Assembly: GCF_036246005.1 (NCBI RefSeq)
Contig: NZ_CP109171.1
Span: 682,001 to 746,000 of the forward strand
Direction of reading: 5' to 3'
Length of the DNA stretch: 64,000 bases
Source: Streptomyces sp. NBC_01723
GTDB taxonomy: Bacteria; Actinomycetota; Actinomycetes; Streptomycetales; Streptomycetaceae
The notes under the pieces are model-generated. The model saw only the letters and a program-made list of their open reading frames with translations, did no database searches and had not been told where the DNA came from. The position numbers were made by a program, and so were the translations under genes. Below are positions 13,780-26,519 of the stretch, in pieces; the stretch's first letter is position 1; every line of letters starts with the position of its first letter.

Positions 13780-15690
13780 ATGCGCGGCCTCGCTCCCGCT
13801 CCCCGGGCCGTCCCGCCGCTGACCGGCGGGCTCGCCGACAGCCTCTTCGACACGGCCGCCCGCACGCCGACCCTGCCGATGCTCGCGCGCCGCCGCGGCC
13901 CCGACTCCGCGGTCTGGGACGAGGTGACGGCGGTGGAGGTCCGCGACGAGGTGGTCGACCTGGCCAAGGGGCTGATAGCGAGCGGGATCCAGCCGGGCGA
14001 CCGGGTGGCGATCCTGGCCCCCACCCGGTACGAGTGGACGGTCTTCAGCCACGCCCTGTGGACGGTGGGCGCCGAGGTCGTGCCGATCTATCCGACCTCC
14101 TCGCGCGACCAGGTCGAGTACATCCTGCGGGACGCCGGCTGTGTGGGCGTGCTGGTCGAGGACGAGCAGAGCGTGATGACCGTCGGCTCGGTGTGCGCGT
14201 CGCTGCCGGCCCTGCGGCACGTCTGGCAACTGGACGCGGGGGCGCTGGACGCGCTCGTGGCGCGCGGCGAGTACCTCCCGTTCGCCACCGTCGACTCCAT
14301 GCGCCGGATCGTGCTGCCGGACTCCACGGCGGTCGTCGCCTACACCTCGGGGACGTCGGGCCGGGCCATGGGCTGTGCGCTCAGCCACCGCGGGCTGGCC
14401 CTCCCGTGCGACACGCTGATCGCGGGCTGGGGCCACACGGTGGCGCCGGAGGGGGAGCAGGGCGCGGTCCTCGCCTACCTCCCCTTCTCGCACGTGTACG
14501 GGCTGATGATCCAGACCCTGTGTGTGCGGGGCGGGCTCCTGATGGCCCACGAACCCGCGATGACCGGCGAGGCGCTCTCCTCGGCCCTGCGTTCCTTCCG
14601 TCCGACGTATCTGTACGCCGTCCCGTCGGTCCTGGAGAAGGTCTACAAGAATTTCCTGCGCACGGCCCAGCAGGCGGGGCGCGGGGCCCTGTTCGAGCGG
14701 GCCGCCGGCACGGCGCGGGACTTCGCCGCGGCGCTGGAGCGCCAGCGGCTGGGCAGGGGGCCGGGGCCCGGCTTCGACCTGCGGCTCCAGCACGCCCTGT
14801 ACGAGCGGACGGTGTACCGCCGGCTGCGGAGCGCGCTGGGGGGCCGGGTGCTGCGGGCGACGTCCGGCGGTTCGCCGCTCAGCCGCGAGCTGTCCCTCTT
14901 CTGGGAAGGCATCGGGGTCTACGTCCACGACGGCTACGGTCTGACGGAGACCAGCGGCGGACTGACGATGCAGCCACTGGGCCGGGAGAAGTCGGGCACC
15001 GTCGGGCAGCCGTTGCCCGGCGTGGAGATCCGGCTGGCCGACGACGGGGAGATCCTGGTGCGCGGGGCGTCGCTGTTCCAGGGGTACGTCGGTGACGAGG
15101 CCGCCACCCGCCAGGTGATGCGCGGGGGCTGGCTGGCCACCGGGGACCTCGGGCACCTGGACGACGAGAACTATCTGGCGATCACCGGCCGCAAGAAGGA
15201 CATCATCATCACCAGCGGCGGCAAGAGTGTCGCCCCGGCCGCCCTGGAGCAGCGGCTGCGGATGCACCCGCTGGTGCACCAGGCGGTGGTGGTCGGCGAC
15301 AACCGGCCCTGTGTCGGTGCCCTGATCACGCTGGACCCGGAGTTCCTGACGCACTGGCGGGCGGCGCTCGCCGCGCAGGGCGACACCGCGGCCCGTGAGG
15401 CGCGCGAGGAGAACGCGCTGCGGGAGGAGGTCGCCCGGGCCGTGGCCGCCGCCAACAGCGCGGTGTCCCGCTCGGAGTCCATCCGGGTCTTCCGCGTCCT
15501 GCCGGAGCCCTTCGACGTGGCCAACGGGCTGCTCATTCCGTCGATGAAGCTGCGGCGGGACGAGATCGTGCGGACCTACGCCCTGGAGATCGACGCGATG
15601 TACGAGGCGCGCTCGCACCGCCGCCGGCCGCAGCCGCCGCCCGAGGAGCCGGCCGGCTGGGAGGAGTCGGACAGCGTGTTCCTCCGCTGA
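13780..15690 (+). CDS. AMP-dependent long-chain fatty acyl-CoA synthetase-like protein
   Basis: A 636-residue member of the acyl-adenylate-forming superfamily, closest in pattern to long-chain acyl-CoA ligases. The adenylate-binding A3 motif reads YTSGTSGRAMGCALSHRGL (residues 188-206), where the usual PKG lysine is replaced. Later motifs are intact: GYGLTETSG, a GDLGHLD block, GRKKDIIITSGGKSV and NGLLIPSMKLRR with the C-terminal lysine. It would activate a fatty acid with ATP and CoA, if the altered loop is tolerated. ATG 13780 follows CAGGAG; longer frames lack support. The gene stands alone, with a hairpin just after its stop. Enzyme activity is inferred. Confidence 0.85.
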   Translation: MRGLAPAPRAVPPLTGGLADSLFDTAARTPTLPMLARRRGPDSAVWDEVTAVEVRDEVVDLAKGLIASGIQPGDRVAILAPTRYEWTVFSHALWTVGAEVVPIYPTSSRDQVEYILRDAGCVGVLVEDEQSVMTVGSVCASLPALRHVWQLDAGALDALVARGEYLPFATVDSMRRIVLPDSTAVVAYTSGTSGRAMGCALSHRGLALPCDTLIAGWGHTVAPEGEQGAVLAYLPFSHVYGLMIQTLCVRGGLLMAHEPAMTGEALSSALRSFRPTYLYAVPSVLEKVYKNFLRTAQQAGRGALFERAAGTARDFAAALERQRLGRGPGPGFDLRLQHALYERTVYRRLRSALGGRVLRATSGGSPLSRELSLFWEGIGVYVHDGYGLTETSGGLTMQPLGREKSGTVGQPLPGVEIRLADDGEILVRGASLFQGYVGDEAATRQVMRGGWLATGDLGHLDDENYLAITGRKKDIIITSGGKSVAPAALEQRLRMHPLVHQAVVVGDNRPCVGALITLDPEFLTHWRAALAAQGDTAAREAREENALREEVARAVAAANSAVSRSESIRVFRVLPEPFDVANGLLIPSMKLRRDEIVRTYALEIDAMYEARSHRRRPQPPPEEPAGWEESDSVFLR

Positions 15691-15700
15691 ACCGCGCCCG

Positions 15701-15722
15701 GGGGTGACAGGACCGTCACCCC
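15701..15722 (+). terminator. Hairpin after the acyl-CoA synthetase gene
   Basis: GGGGTGAC (15701-15708) and GTCACCCC (15715-15722) form a perfect 8-bp stem with a 6-base loop, 10 bases after the stop at 15690. There is no U-tract, as is common for Streptomyces terminators. It probably separates this gene from the following kinase gene. Confidence 0.5.
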
Positions 15723-15843
15723 GGGTCGCACCTTCCGGGGGCAGGCACACCGACGCGACTAGCCTCGGCCGTCTCGGGAACTACAAACGAAGGGAATGCG
15801 AAGGAAGGACGACGCCCGGCCGGTGCCGGGCCGGGAAGGCGAG

Positions 15844-16278
15844 ATGGCAGCCGAGTCGCGTAGGGACAGGACACTGGCTTCCGAGGAGATCACGAACCGC
15901 ACGGCAAGCTTCACTGGGGAACTGCACAACGTGACCGGTGCGCGGTTGGTCGCGGAGGAGTTCCTCTACGACCTGGCCCGTGCGGCGCCTCCCGCGGCGC
16001 CCGAGCACTGGGACGACATCCTGCTCGTGGTCACCGAACTGGCGGCCAACGCCGTGCAGTACGCCCCCGGGCCGTTCGAGCTGCGGCTGCGCCGTACCTT
16101 CGACGGCGTGCACGTGGTCATGCACGACACCAGCGCGACCGAGCCCGCGCCGCGTCCCTTCCATCCGAGCAACGGCGGCGGCGGCATCGGCTGGCATCTG
16201 ATCCACACCCTGTCCGACCAGGTGAGCGTCGTCACCGGTGAGCGGGGCAAGGACATCCACGTCTTCCTGCCCTGGTGA
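15844..16278 (+). CDS. RsbW-like anti-sigma/ATP-binding protein (HATPase_c)
   Basis: About 144 residues with the small GHKL kinase fold of RsbW/SpoIIAB. The N-box is VVTELAANAVQYA, the G1 region HDTSATEPAPR, and the G2 region GGGGIGWHLIHTLSD. Such proteins bind a sigma factor or phosphorylate a STAS protein. ATG 15844 is preferred because GGAAGG lies six bases upstream; ATG 15796 is an alternative with a ribosome site too close. It converges on a second RsbW-like gene, with a 9-bp gap. The partner cannot be read from sequence; candidates are the STAS and sigma proteins elsewhere in the window. Confidence 0.88.
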   Translation: MAAESRRDRTLASEEITNRTASFTGELHNVTGARLVAEEFLYDLARAAPPAAPEHWDDILLVVTELAANAVQYAPGPFELRLRRTFDGVHVVMHDTSATEPAPRPFHPSNGGGGIGWHLIHTLSDQVSVVTGERGKDIHVFLPW

Positions 16279-16287
16279 CCGCGCGAG

Positions 16288-16740
16288 TCAGGGGCTCGTG
16301 GGGCGCAGGGGCACCAGCACACTGATCGTCTTGCCGCCGCCCTCCCGCAGCTCCACGGCGATGTCCCGGGCCAGCCGGGCGACCAGCGGCCAGCCGTAGC
16401 CGCCTCCGGGGTGCGTGGTGGGGAAGGCGTACACCGCCCGGGGCACCACCGCGCTGTGGTCGTGCACGGCGATCCACAGCCCCTCGGGCATCGGCCGCAC
16501 CTCGAAGCCGGCGAGTCCGTCGCCGTGCCGGATCGCGTTGGTGACCAGCTCCGAGACCACGAGCAGCAGGTCGACGACGTCCTCGTCGCGGACCGTGCGG
16601 CCGGGGCCACCCCACTGGGCGCGCGCCACCGACTCGGCGTACGCGCGTGCCGCCGCCGCGCTGTCCACCACGGCCGGCGCCGGCACTCCCGCACAGGCGG
16701 CGCCGGACGAGGCCGTGATGGTCCCTTCGCTTGGTTCCAT
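16288..16740 (-). CDS. RsbW-like ATP-binding protein (HATPase_c)
   Basis: A 150-residue GHKL protein with intact N-box (VVSELVTNAIRHG), G1-like HDHSAVVPR and G2 block GGGYGWPLVARLARD, ending GGGKTISVLVPL. This is the common Streptomyces regulatory ATPase type, thought to act as an anti-sigma factor/protein kinase on STAS partners. The ATG at 16740 fits the usual family length. It lies 53 bp downstream of the PRC-barrel gene on the same strand, so the two may share the SigB-like promoter ahead of that gene. Confidence 0.88.
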   Translation of the reverse strand: MEPSEGTITASSGAACAGVPAPAVVDSAAAARAYAESVARAQWGGPGRTVRDEDVVDLLLVVSELVTNAIRHGDGLAGFEVRPMPEGLWIAVHDHSAVVPRAVYAFPTTHPGGGYGWPLVARLARDIAVELREGGGKTISVLVPLRPTSP

Positions 16741-16793
16741 GTCGTGGGTCCCCGTCTTCAGCGTGTTTCCGCGTGCTCTCTTCCGGCGCCCGG

Positions 16794-17159
16794 TCAGGTC
16801 GCGGAGGTCTCGCGCGGCGGCAGCCGATGGTAGTAGTCGCCGACGGACGCCAGGTAGTCGCGGTCCATCGTCTCGCTGTCGGTCCGGAACCGCGGCGCGG
16901 CCTTCACCTCGGCCCTGGTGCAGGTCACCGTGACCGTGCGGGACTCGGGATCGATGCCGCGGACCACGCCGACCGGCACCAGCACGCTCCGGCCGAACAC
17001 CCAGACTCCGGTGTCGACGACCAGGTGCTGCATGCCGAAGTACTCGGCCTGCCGGTCCACGTGGCCGATGGTTCCGTCGTCGGCGACGACGGTGCAGCCC
17101 GTCAGGTCCTGTCCCTCCACGTGACCGCTGTCCGCCGCGTACGACCAGATGCTCTCCAT
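16794..17159 (-). CDS. PRC-barrel domain protein
   Basis: About 121 residues. DLTGCTVVADDGTIGHVDRQ begins a PRC-barrel beta fold, followed by MQHLVVDTGVWVFGRSVLVPVGVVRGID and VTVTCTRAEVKAAP. PRC barrels mediate protein or RNA contacts and are frequent in stress-related Streptomyces proteins. ATG 17159 is reported; GTG 17165, six bases upstream, has better spacing from GAAGGGAC and may be the real start. A SigB-like promoter match lies at 17227-17251. The likely co-transcribed partner is the RsbW-like gene downstream. Confidence 0.8.
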   Translation of the reverse strand: MESIWSYAADSGHVEGQDLTGCTVVADDGTIGHVDRQAEYFGMQHLVVDTGVWVFGRSVLVPVGVVRGIDPESRTVTVTCTRAEVKAAPRFRTDSETMDRDYLASVGDYYHRLPPRETSAT

Positions 17160-17226
17160 CGGCACGCTGTCCCTTCCCTCCCGTTTCGGCGACTTCCGCG
17201 GAGCCGGTCCGGCCCCACAGCAGCAG

Positions 17227-17251
17227 ATACCCGGCCGGAGCCACCGCATTC
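17227..17251 (-). promoter_or_regulatory. Candidate SigB-type promoter for the PRC-barrel gene
   Basis: Read on the minus strand, GAAT (17251-17248) and GGGTAT (17232-17227) are 15 bases apart, matching GNNT-N14-16-GGGTAY. The -10 box is 67 bases upstream of ATG 17159. Use by a SigB-group factor is inferred. Confidence 0.45.
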
Positions 17252-17471
17252 GGGCCCGCGGGCCGATCGAGGGTGCCGAAACGCCCCCGCGCAGGGGGGC
17301 GGCCCCACTTTGTCCGCACCCCGCACCTGGGTTAATCTCGGGCGTATTTTCTCATCGTGCGGATCCGTGAACAGCGGAAATGCCGCGCAACAGCCCGGAC
17401 CCACCCAATCGGTCCGGAGGGGGTCCGAGTCCTCGCTCCGAGGGCTCCTGGGGAGCGGAACGAGGGTGCGC

Positions 17472-21470
<3,999 letters not shown>

Positions 21471-21567
21471 CCACACCGGCCCCCGTCCCGTACCAGGGTG
21501 GGCCGGACGGAGCGCGGCGCGGCCCGTCGCGCTCCGTGGCCCTCACCGGCCGAGGAGTGTCCCCGTC

Positions 21568-24102
21568 GTGAGCAAGTCCGAGCAGTCCCGCGAACCGGCC
21601 GCCGCCGCACCGCGAGAGGCGTCCGCCGCACCGTCCCCGGCACCCGGGCCGCCGCAGTCCTGCGCGCTCGACGGACCGGCCGTCGGCATGCGCACCCTGA
21701 CGCCGCTGTCGCCCGTGGGGCGGCTGGCGGCCACCGTCGACCGGCTCAGCAGCGAGGTACGGGCCGCCCAGGCCGAGGCCGAGGGCCGGGCCCTGATCGA
21801 GCTGGCCAAGGGCATCCTGGTGGCGCGGCTCGGCTGCGGTCCGGCCCAGGCGGCCCGACAGCTCGCCGAGCTGGCCGAGCAGTCCCGGGCGACGCCGCTG
21901 GAGTTCGCGGTCGACGTGATCAACCAGGCGGCACGGGACCGGATGTCGGAGGTGACGGACGCCTTCCTCACGGCGACCGCCGCCGTGCGCTCCGAGTCCG
22001 CCCGGGACCCCGGGTCCGACAGGGACGGCGGGGGCTCCGGGCGAGACCGGCAGCCCGCGGAGACGGGGGCCGGCTCCGCCGCCGTACGCCTGCGGGCCGC
22101 CGAGAGCGGTGCGCTGGCCGCGGGCGACACCCAGGCCGTGGCCGACTCCCTGCTGGAGCAGGCGCTGCGCCCGCTCGGCGCGGTCGCGGTGGCCATCTGG
22201 GCGGCCGGGTACGACGGGTCGCTCACCCTGGCCGGCAGCGCGGGGTTCTCCCCGGCCGAGGCCACCCGCTGGCGCTACGTGCCGCCGGACGTGGCGACGG
22301 TCGCCCGGTCCGGACTGACCGAGCGGGCCGGGCAGTGGATCACGTCCCTGGCGGAGACGGGGCTGCCCAGCGTGGGCCGGCACCAGTATCCGGACGGCGG
22401 CAGGGTCGCCGTGCCCGCCGGCACCGGAGGGCGCCTGCACGGCGTGCTGGAGATCGCCTGGCCGGCGCCTCTGGTGCCACAGCCGCCGCAGGTGGTACGC
22501 CAGGTGGAGGCCCTGGCGGAGCTGTGCGCGCACACCCTGGAGTCGTACACGCCGCCGAACGGCGCCGGGCAGCAGCCGCGGGTCATGCCGGACGCGGTGG
22601 AGCTGATGGACCTGGCCGACGGACTGTACGACCCCGCCCTGGTGCTGGTGCCGCACCTGGACGCCGAAGGCCACCTGGCGGACTTCCGCATCCAGCACGT
22701 GAACGAGAGCTTCATGGACCCCGCCGGACGGCCGCGTGCCGTCGTGAGCGGCGCCCTGCTGCTGGAGGCGTACCCGTTGGCCGCCGGGGACAGCGAGCTG
22801 TTCCGGCACCTCGAGCGGGTGTACGCGACGGGCGAGCCGTTCCGGGCCCGGCGCATGAACCTGACCGCGCTGGTGGACCAGGTGGCGCTGTCGGCGGTCG
22901 CGGACATAAGCGTCAGCCGGCACGGCAACGCCGTCCTCCTCATCTGGCGGATCGAGGACGAGACGGCCCGGCTGGCCAGCCTCCTCCAGCACGCCCAGCG
23001 CCTCGGCCGCATCGGCGGTTTCGAGGAGAACCTGCTGACCGGCGAGATCACCTGGAACGGGCAGCTCTTCGACCTCTACGGACGTCCGCGGACGAGCACC
23101 CCGGTGCGGCTGGAGGAGCTGGCCGCCCACGCCCATCCGGACGACGCGGTCGCCATCGGACGCTTCCTGCGCACGCTGCTGCACCACCGGCGGCCGGCGT
23201 CGGCGGCGTTCCGGCTGCAGCGGCCGGACGGCGTGACCCGGCACGTGCGGGTGGTGGCCGAGCCGGTCCTGGACACCGACGACCGCCTGCTCGTCGTACG
23301 GGGGGCCTATCAGGACATCTCCGCCCAGCACTGGACCGAGGTGGCGCTCGCCGCGACGCGCGACCAGCTGGCCCACACCGAGCAGCAGGCCATCGAGCGC
23401 AACCGGCTGACCCTGCAGTTGCAGCACGCCATCATGCCGCCGGCGCAGACCCCGCTGAAGATGCCCGAGCTCCAGGTGGCCGTCCGCTACCGGCCCGCGG
23501 AGACCGAGCAGCTGGTCGGCGGCGACTGGTACGACGCCGTGATGCTGCCGAACGGGCTGGTGCTGCTGTGCGTCGGCGACGTGGCCGGACACGGCATAGA
23601 GGCGGCGACCAGCATGGTGGTGCTGCGCAACGCGCTGCGCGGGCTGGCGGTCACCGGGGCCGGTCCGGGCCAGCTGCTGTCCTGGCTCAACATCGTCGCG
23701 CACCACCTGACGGGCGGTGTCACCGCGACCGCGGTGTGCGGGCTGTACGACCCGGCGAGGCGCACCCTGCGCTGGGCCAGGGCTGGCCATCTGCCGCCGG
23801 TGCTGGTGCGCGGCGTACGGGCGGAGCGGCTGCCGCTGGTCCGGGGGATGCTGCTGGGCGCGGTCGCGGAGGCGGCGTACGAAGAGGCCGAGGTGCAGCT
23901 GGCCGGCGAGGACACGCTGCTCATGTACACCGACGGCCTGATCGAGCGCCGGGACCGCTCCGTGGAGGAGGCGCTGGACCAGTTGCTGACCACCGTCAGC
24001 CCGACGCCGACCACCCTGGACCAGCATCTCGACCGGCTGCTCACCTACAGCCGCTCGGACACCGACGACGACACGTGTCTCGTCGGCATCCGGGTCGGCT
24101 GA
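21568..24102 (+). CDS. ANTAR-GAF-PAS-PAS-PP2C phosphatase (SpoIIE/RsbU type)
   Basis: An 844-residue soluble protein. A Ser/Pro/Ala-rich start leads to an ANTAR-like helical domain (about residues 60-125, ELAKGILVARLGCGPAQAARQLAELA). A GAF-like region (about 175-330) and two PAS domains (about 340-460 and 470-595; the second has GGFEENLLTGEITWNGQLFDLYG) follow. The C-terminal PP2C/SpoIIE phosphatase has LVGGDWYDAVMLPNG, VGDVAGHGIEAAT, ARAGHLPPVL, LMYTDGLIERR and a DDDTCLVGI metal site. It should dephosphorylate a STAS antagonist, most simply the one encoded next (24217). GTG 21568 is preceded by GAGGAG at wide spacing. It lies 97 bp after the poly-HAMP kinase. Confidence 0.9.
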   Translation: MSKSEQSREPAAAAPREASAAPSPAPGPPQSCALDGPAVGMRTLTPLSPVGRLAATVDRLSSEVRAAQAEAEGRALIELAKGILVARLGCGPAQAARQLAELAEQSRATPLEFAVDVINQAARDRMSEVTDAFLTATAAVRSESARDPGSDRDGGGSGRDRQPAETGAGSAAVRLRAAESGALAAGDTQAVADSLLEQALRPLGAVAVAIWAAGYDGSLTLAGSAGFSPAEATRWRYVPPDVATVARSGLTERAGQWITSLAETGLPSVGRHQYPDGGRVAVPAGTGGRLHGVLEIAWPAPLVPQPPQVVRQVEALAELCAHTLESYTPPNGAGQQPRVMPDAVELMDLADGLYDPALVLVPHLDAEGHLADFRIQHVNESFMDPAGRPRAVVSGALLLEAYPLAAGDSELFRHLERVYATGEPFRARRMNLTALVDQVALSAVADISVSRHGNAVLLIWRIEDETARLASLLQHAQRLGRIGGFEENLLTGEITWNGQLFDLYGRPRTSTPVRLEELAAHAHPDDAVAIGRFLRTLLHHRRPASAAFRLQRPDGVTRHVRVVAEPVLDTDDRLLVVRGAYQDISAQHWTEVALAATRDQLAHTEQQAIERNRLTLQLQHAIMPPAQTPLKMPELQVAVRYRPAETEQLVGGDWYDAVMLPNGLVLLCVGDVAGHGIEAATSMVVLRNALRGLAVTGAGPGQLLSWLNIVAHHLTGGVTATAVCGLYDPARRTLRWARAGHLPPVLVRGVRAERLPLVRGMLLGAVAEAAYEEAEVQLAGEDTLLMYTDGLIERRDRSVEEALDQLLTTVSPTPTTLDQHLDRLLTYSRSDTDDDTCLVGIRVG

Positions 24103-24216
24103 AAGCAGTCCGCGAAACCGTCCCGGCGGCCGTGCATGGGACCGGGATTCGGGGGTAATCGCCGGGCGCGGCGGATCACGACGGTCCGCCGCGACGCCGC
24201 GTTGTTGGAGGTACAC

Positions 24217-24609
24217 GTGCCCATCGCCCAGAACCCGTTGTCCGTCGAGGTGACGCTGCCGCGGGAGGAGATCGCGCTGCTGAAGGTGGCGGGCTACCTG
24301 GACGTCGACACCGCGACCGAACTGCAGCATCACCTGGCCAACCAGCTCCACCACGGCCGACGGCACTTCCTGCTGGACCTGTCGGAGGTCCCGTTCATGG
24401 ACTCCTCCGGTATGAACATCATCCTGCGGGTCTACCAGGAGGCCCGGGAGCTGCCGGGCAGTGTGCACATCATCGCACCCGCCCCGGCGGTGCGCCGCGT
24501 CCTGGACCTGACCGGGGTGAGCATCACCGTGCCGGTCTCCGAAAGCACCGAGGAGGCGCTCTCGCGCGTCGACGCGCAGCCGGAGGGTCCCGACGTGCCG
24601 GAGGCCTGA
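24217..24609 (+). CDS. Anti-sigma factor antagonist (STAS domain, RsbV-like)
   Basis: A 130-residue single STAS domain. The strand EVTLPREEIALLKVAGYLDVDTA and the phosphorylation loop FLLDLSEVPFMDSSGMNIIL are typical of SpoIIAA/RsbV, with the second serine of DSSG the expected target of an RsbW-type kinase. Dephosphorylated, it would release a sigma factor by binding the anti-sigma. GTG 24217 is chosen because TTGGAGG lies just upstream; the frame open to 24136 has no such site. It follows the PP2C gene, its likely phosphatase. Confidence 0.9.
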   Translation: MPIAQNPLSVEVTLPREEIALLKVAGYLDVDTATELQHHLANQLHHGRRHFLLDLSEVPFMDSSGMNIILRVYQEARELPGSVHIIAPAPAVRRVLDLTGVSITVPVSESTEEALSRVDAQPEGPDVPEA

Positions 24610-24760
24610 GCCCAGGCCCCGCCGGGCGGGGACCGGTCGTGCGGGAGCAGGTGTCGTGCGAGGTCGGAGGGTGGTTACAGTTGTCGCCCGGCAGAGTCAC
24701 AGCACCGCCCGCACCGCTTCGTGCGTTGCGGGCGGCAGGAGCGGATGAGGAGTGGAAAAG

Positions 24761-25651
24761 GTGCCGGAAGAGGGAACCGCTGGATCGCCCACGCTTGAGG
24801 TCAGGGACTTCCTGCGGCGCCGCCGGGAGCAGATCGCCCAGCGCTGGGCGGACGAGCCCTTGTTCCGGGCCGTGTTCACCGTCTCGCGCGACGAGGCGGT
24901 CGAGGCGGGCAAGGCCGTGGTGGACGCGCTGGCTCAAGTCGCGGACGCGGAGCGGGTGGAGGATCCGGACGCCGCGGGATTCACGACGGTGCGCGAGCAG
25001 TTGGCGCGGATGGGCGCGGCCCGCTCCCGGGCGGGTCTGAGCAGCGCGCAGGTGTCGGGCGAACTGGCCACGCTGCGTTCGCCGGTCGAGAACCTGCTGC
25101 TGGCCGATCTGCCCGACGACTCCGTCGAGCACACCCGCTCCTGTCTCGCCACGCTGGGTGTGCTGATGGGCACCCTGCGCGTCGTGGTGATGCAGACGGC
25201 GCTCAGCGAGGGCCAGGCACTCATCGACCGGCAGCGGCTGCAGTTGCTGGAGGTCGCCACCCCGGTCATCAAGCTGTGGGACGGGGTCGTGGCCGTGCCG
25301 TTGATCGGCACGCTGGACAGCGCCCGTAGTCAGGTGGTGATGGAGACTCTGCTGGAATCCATCGTGGAGCAGCAGGCGCGCTTCGCGATCCTGGACATCA
25401 CCGGAGTCCCGACGGTCGACTCACTGGTGGCCCAGCACCTGATGAAGACGGTCGCGGCGGCCCGGCTGATGGGCGCCGAGTGCATCGTCTCCGGTATCCG
25501 TCCGGCGATCGCGCAGACCATGGTCCACCTCGGTCTGGACCTGGGCAACGTGGTCACCCGCGCGAGCCTCGCCGACGCCCTCGGGTACGTGCTGCACGAG
25601 CTGGGGGTCGGCATCACGACCCTCGGTGCGAAGGGTGCGGTCGCGAGGTGA
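24761..25651 (+). CDS. rsbR: RsbR-like stressosome protein (RsbRD N-terminal + STAS)
   Basis: About 296 residues. The helical N-terminal domain (about 10-150, starting TLEVRDFLRRRREQIAQRW) is of the RsbRD type. The C-terminal STAS domain carries ILDITGVPTVDSLVAQHL and ECIVSGIRPAIAQTMVHLGLDL. The threonine of PTVDS is the expected RsbT target. RsbR proteins form stressosome shells with RsbS and hold RsbT. GTG 24761 has GAGGAG eight bases upstream; GTG 24752 is an alternative three residues longer. The stop overlaps rsbS (GTGA), starting a tightly coupled five-gene operon. Confidence 0.9.
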   Translation: MPEEGTAGSPTLEVRDFLRRRREQIAQRWADEPLFRAVFTVSRDEAVEAGKAVVDALAQVADAERVEDPDAAGFTTVREQLARMGAARSRAGLSSAQVSGELATLRSPVENLLLADLPDDSVEHTRSCLATLGVLMGTLRVVVMQTALSEGQALIDRQRLQLLEVATPVIKLWDGVVAVPLIGTLDSARSQVVMETLLESIVEQQARFAILDITGVPTVDSLVAQHLMKTVAAARLMGAECIVSGIRPAIAQTMVHLGLDLGNVVTRASLADALGYVLHELGVGITTLGAKGAVAR

Positions 25652-26079
25652 GCGAGGCGTTCGGGGGGCCCCACGGGGCTCCCGTGTCGGACCGCGTCCC
25701 GGTGCTGCGGCTCGCTGACGTGCTGCTGGTCACCCTCCAGGGCGACCTGCACGACAGTACGGCGCAGCAGCTGCAGGACGACCTCGCCGAGGCCATCGTG
25801 CGCAACGGCGCCACCGGCGTGATCATGGACATCTCCGGCGTGGAGATCGTCGACTCGTTCCTGGGCCGGGTGCTGGCGGAGATCGCCGGGCAGACCGACC
25901 TGCTCGCCGCGCGGACCGTGGTGGTCGGCATGCGCCCGGCGGTCGCCATCACGCTCGTGGAGCTCGGGCTGACGCTGCCGGGCGTGCACACGGCGCTCAA
26001 CACCGAGGTGGCCCTGGAACTGCTCACGGGGCAGGCCCTGTCGTCCCGCTTCCGCGGCCTGCCCCGGGAGACTCAGTGA
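25648..26079 (+). CDS. rsbS: RsbS-like stressosome STAS protein
   Basis: A 143-residue STAS protein. After a short variable start come VLRLADVLLVTLQGDLHDSTAQQL, IMDISGVEIVDSFLGRVL and VVVGMRPAVAITLVELGL, the classic RsbS pattern, with Ser in VDSFLG the RsbT phosphorylation site. RsbS and RsbR build the stressosome core. GTG 25648 overlaps the rsbR stop (GTGA); a GTG at 25681 would give a shorter protein closer to the canonical RsbS length. The stop overlaps rsbT by one base. Confidence 0.9.
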   Translation: MSEAFGGPHGAPVSDRVPVLRLADVLLVTLQGDLHDSTAQQLQDDLAEAIVRNGATGVIMDISGVEIVDSFLGRVLAEIAGQTDLLAARTVVVGMRPAVAITLVELGLTLPGVHTALNTEVALELLTGQALSSRFRGLPRETQ

Positions 26080-26519
26080 TGCACACTGCCGCGGGCTCCC
26101 AGGCCCGCCTGCCGATCCGTTCGGACATGGATCTGGTGTGGGTGCGACAGCATGTGCGGCAGGCCGCCGCACAGACCGGCTTCGGACTGGTGGACCAGAC
26201 CAAGCTGGTCACGGCGGCCAGCGAACTGGCACGCAACACGCTCGTGTACGGCGGTGGCGGAACGATGGAGACGGAGCAGCTGACCGACGGGGGCGCCCGG
26301 GGGCTGCGGCTCACCTTCGCCGACGAGGGACCGGGCATCGCGGATCTGGAGCAGGCGCTCAGCGACGGCTTCACCTCCGGCGAGGGGCTGGGCCTGGGGC
26401 TGGGAGGGTCCCGGCGGCTGGTGCACGAGTTCGCGATCGAGAGCGCCCCGGGCACGGGCACGACGGTGCGGGTGACGTCCTGGGTGGGCAGACCGCCGCG
26501 GCCGCGCGAGGAGTCCTGA
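26079..26519 (+). CDS. rsbT: RsbT-like serine/threonine kinase
   Basis: A 146-residue GHKL switch kinase. The N-box ASELARNTLVYGGGG is the RsbT variant of the motif, followed by FADEGPGIADLEQALSDGFTS and GLGLGLGGSRRLVHEF. RsbT is released from the stressosome after phosphorylating RsbR and RsbS, then activates an RsbU-type phosphatase. Likely targets are encoded downstream in the same operon. The ATG overlaps the rsbS stop (TGATG); a GTG directly upstream is possible. The stop overlaps the next ATG in the same way. Confidence 0.92.
   Translation: MHTAAGSQARLPIRSDMDLVWVRQHVRQAAAQTGFGLVDQTKLVTAASELARNTLVYGGGGTMETEQLTDGGARGLRLTFADEGPGIADLEQALSDGFTSGEGLGLGLGGSRRLVHEFAIESAPGTGTTVRVTSWVGRPPRPREES

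Noticed and set aside
24153..24158. GGGTAA upstream of the STAS gene as a SigB promoter
   Set aside because: The last base does not fit the consensus and the -35 match (GCAT) is too weak to be informative.
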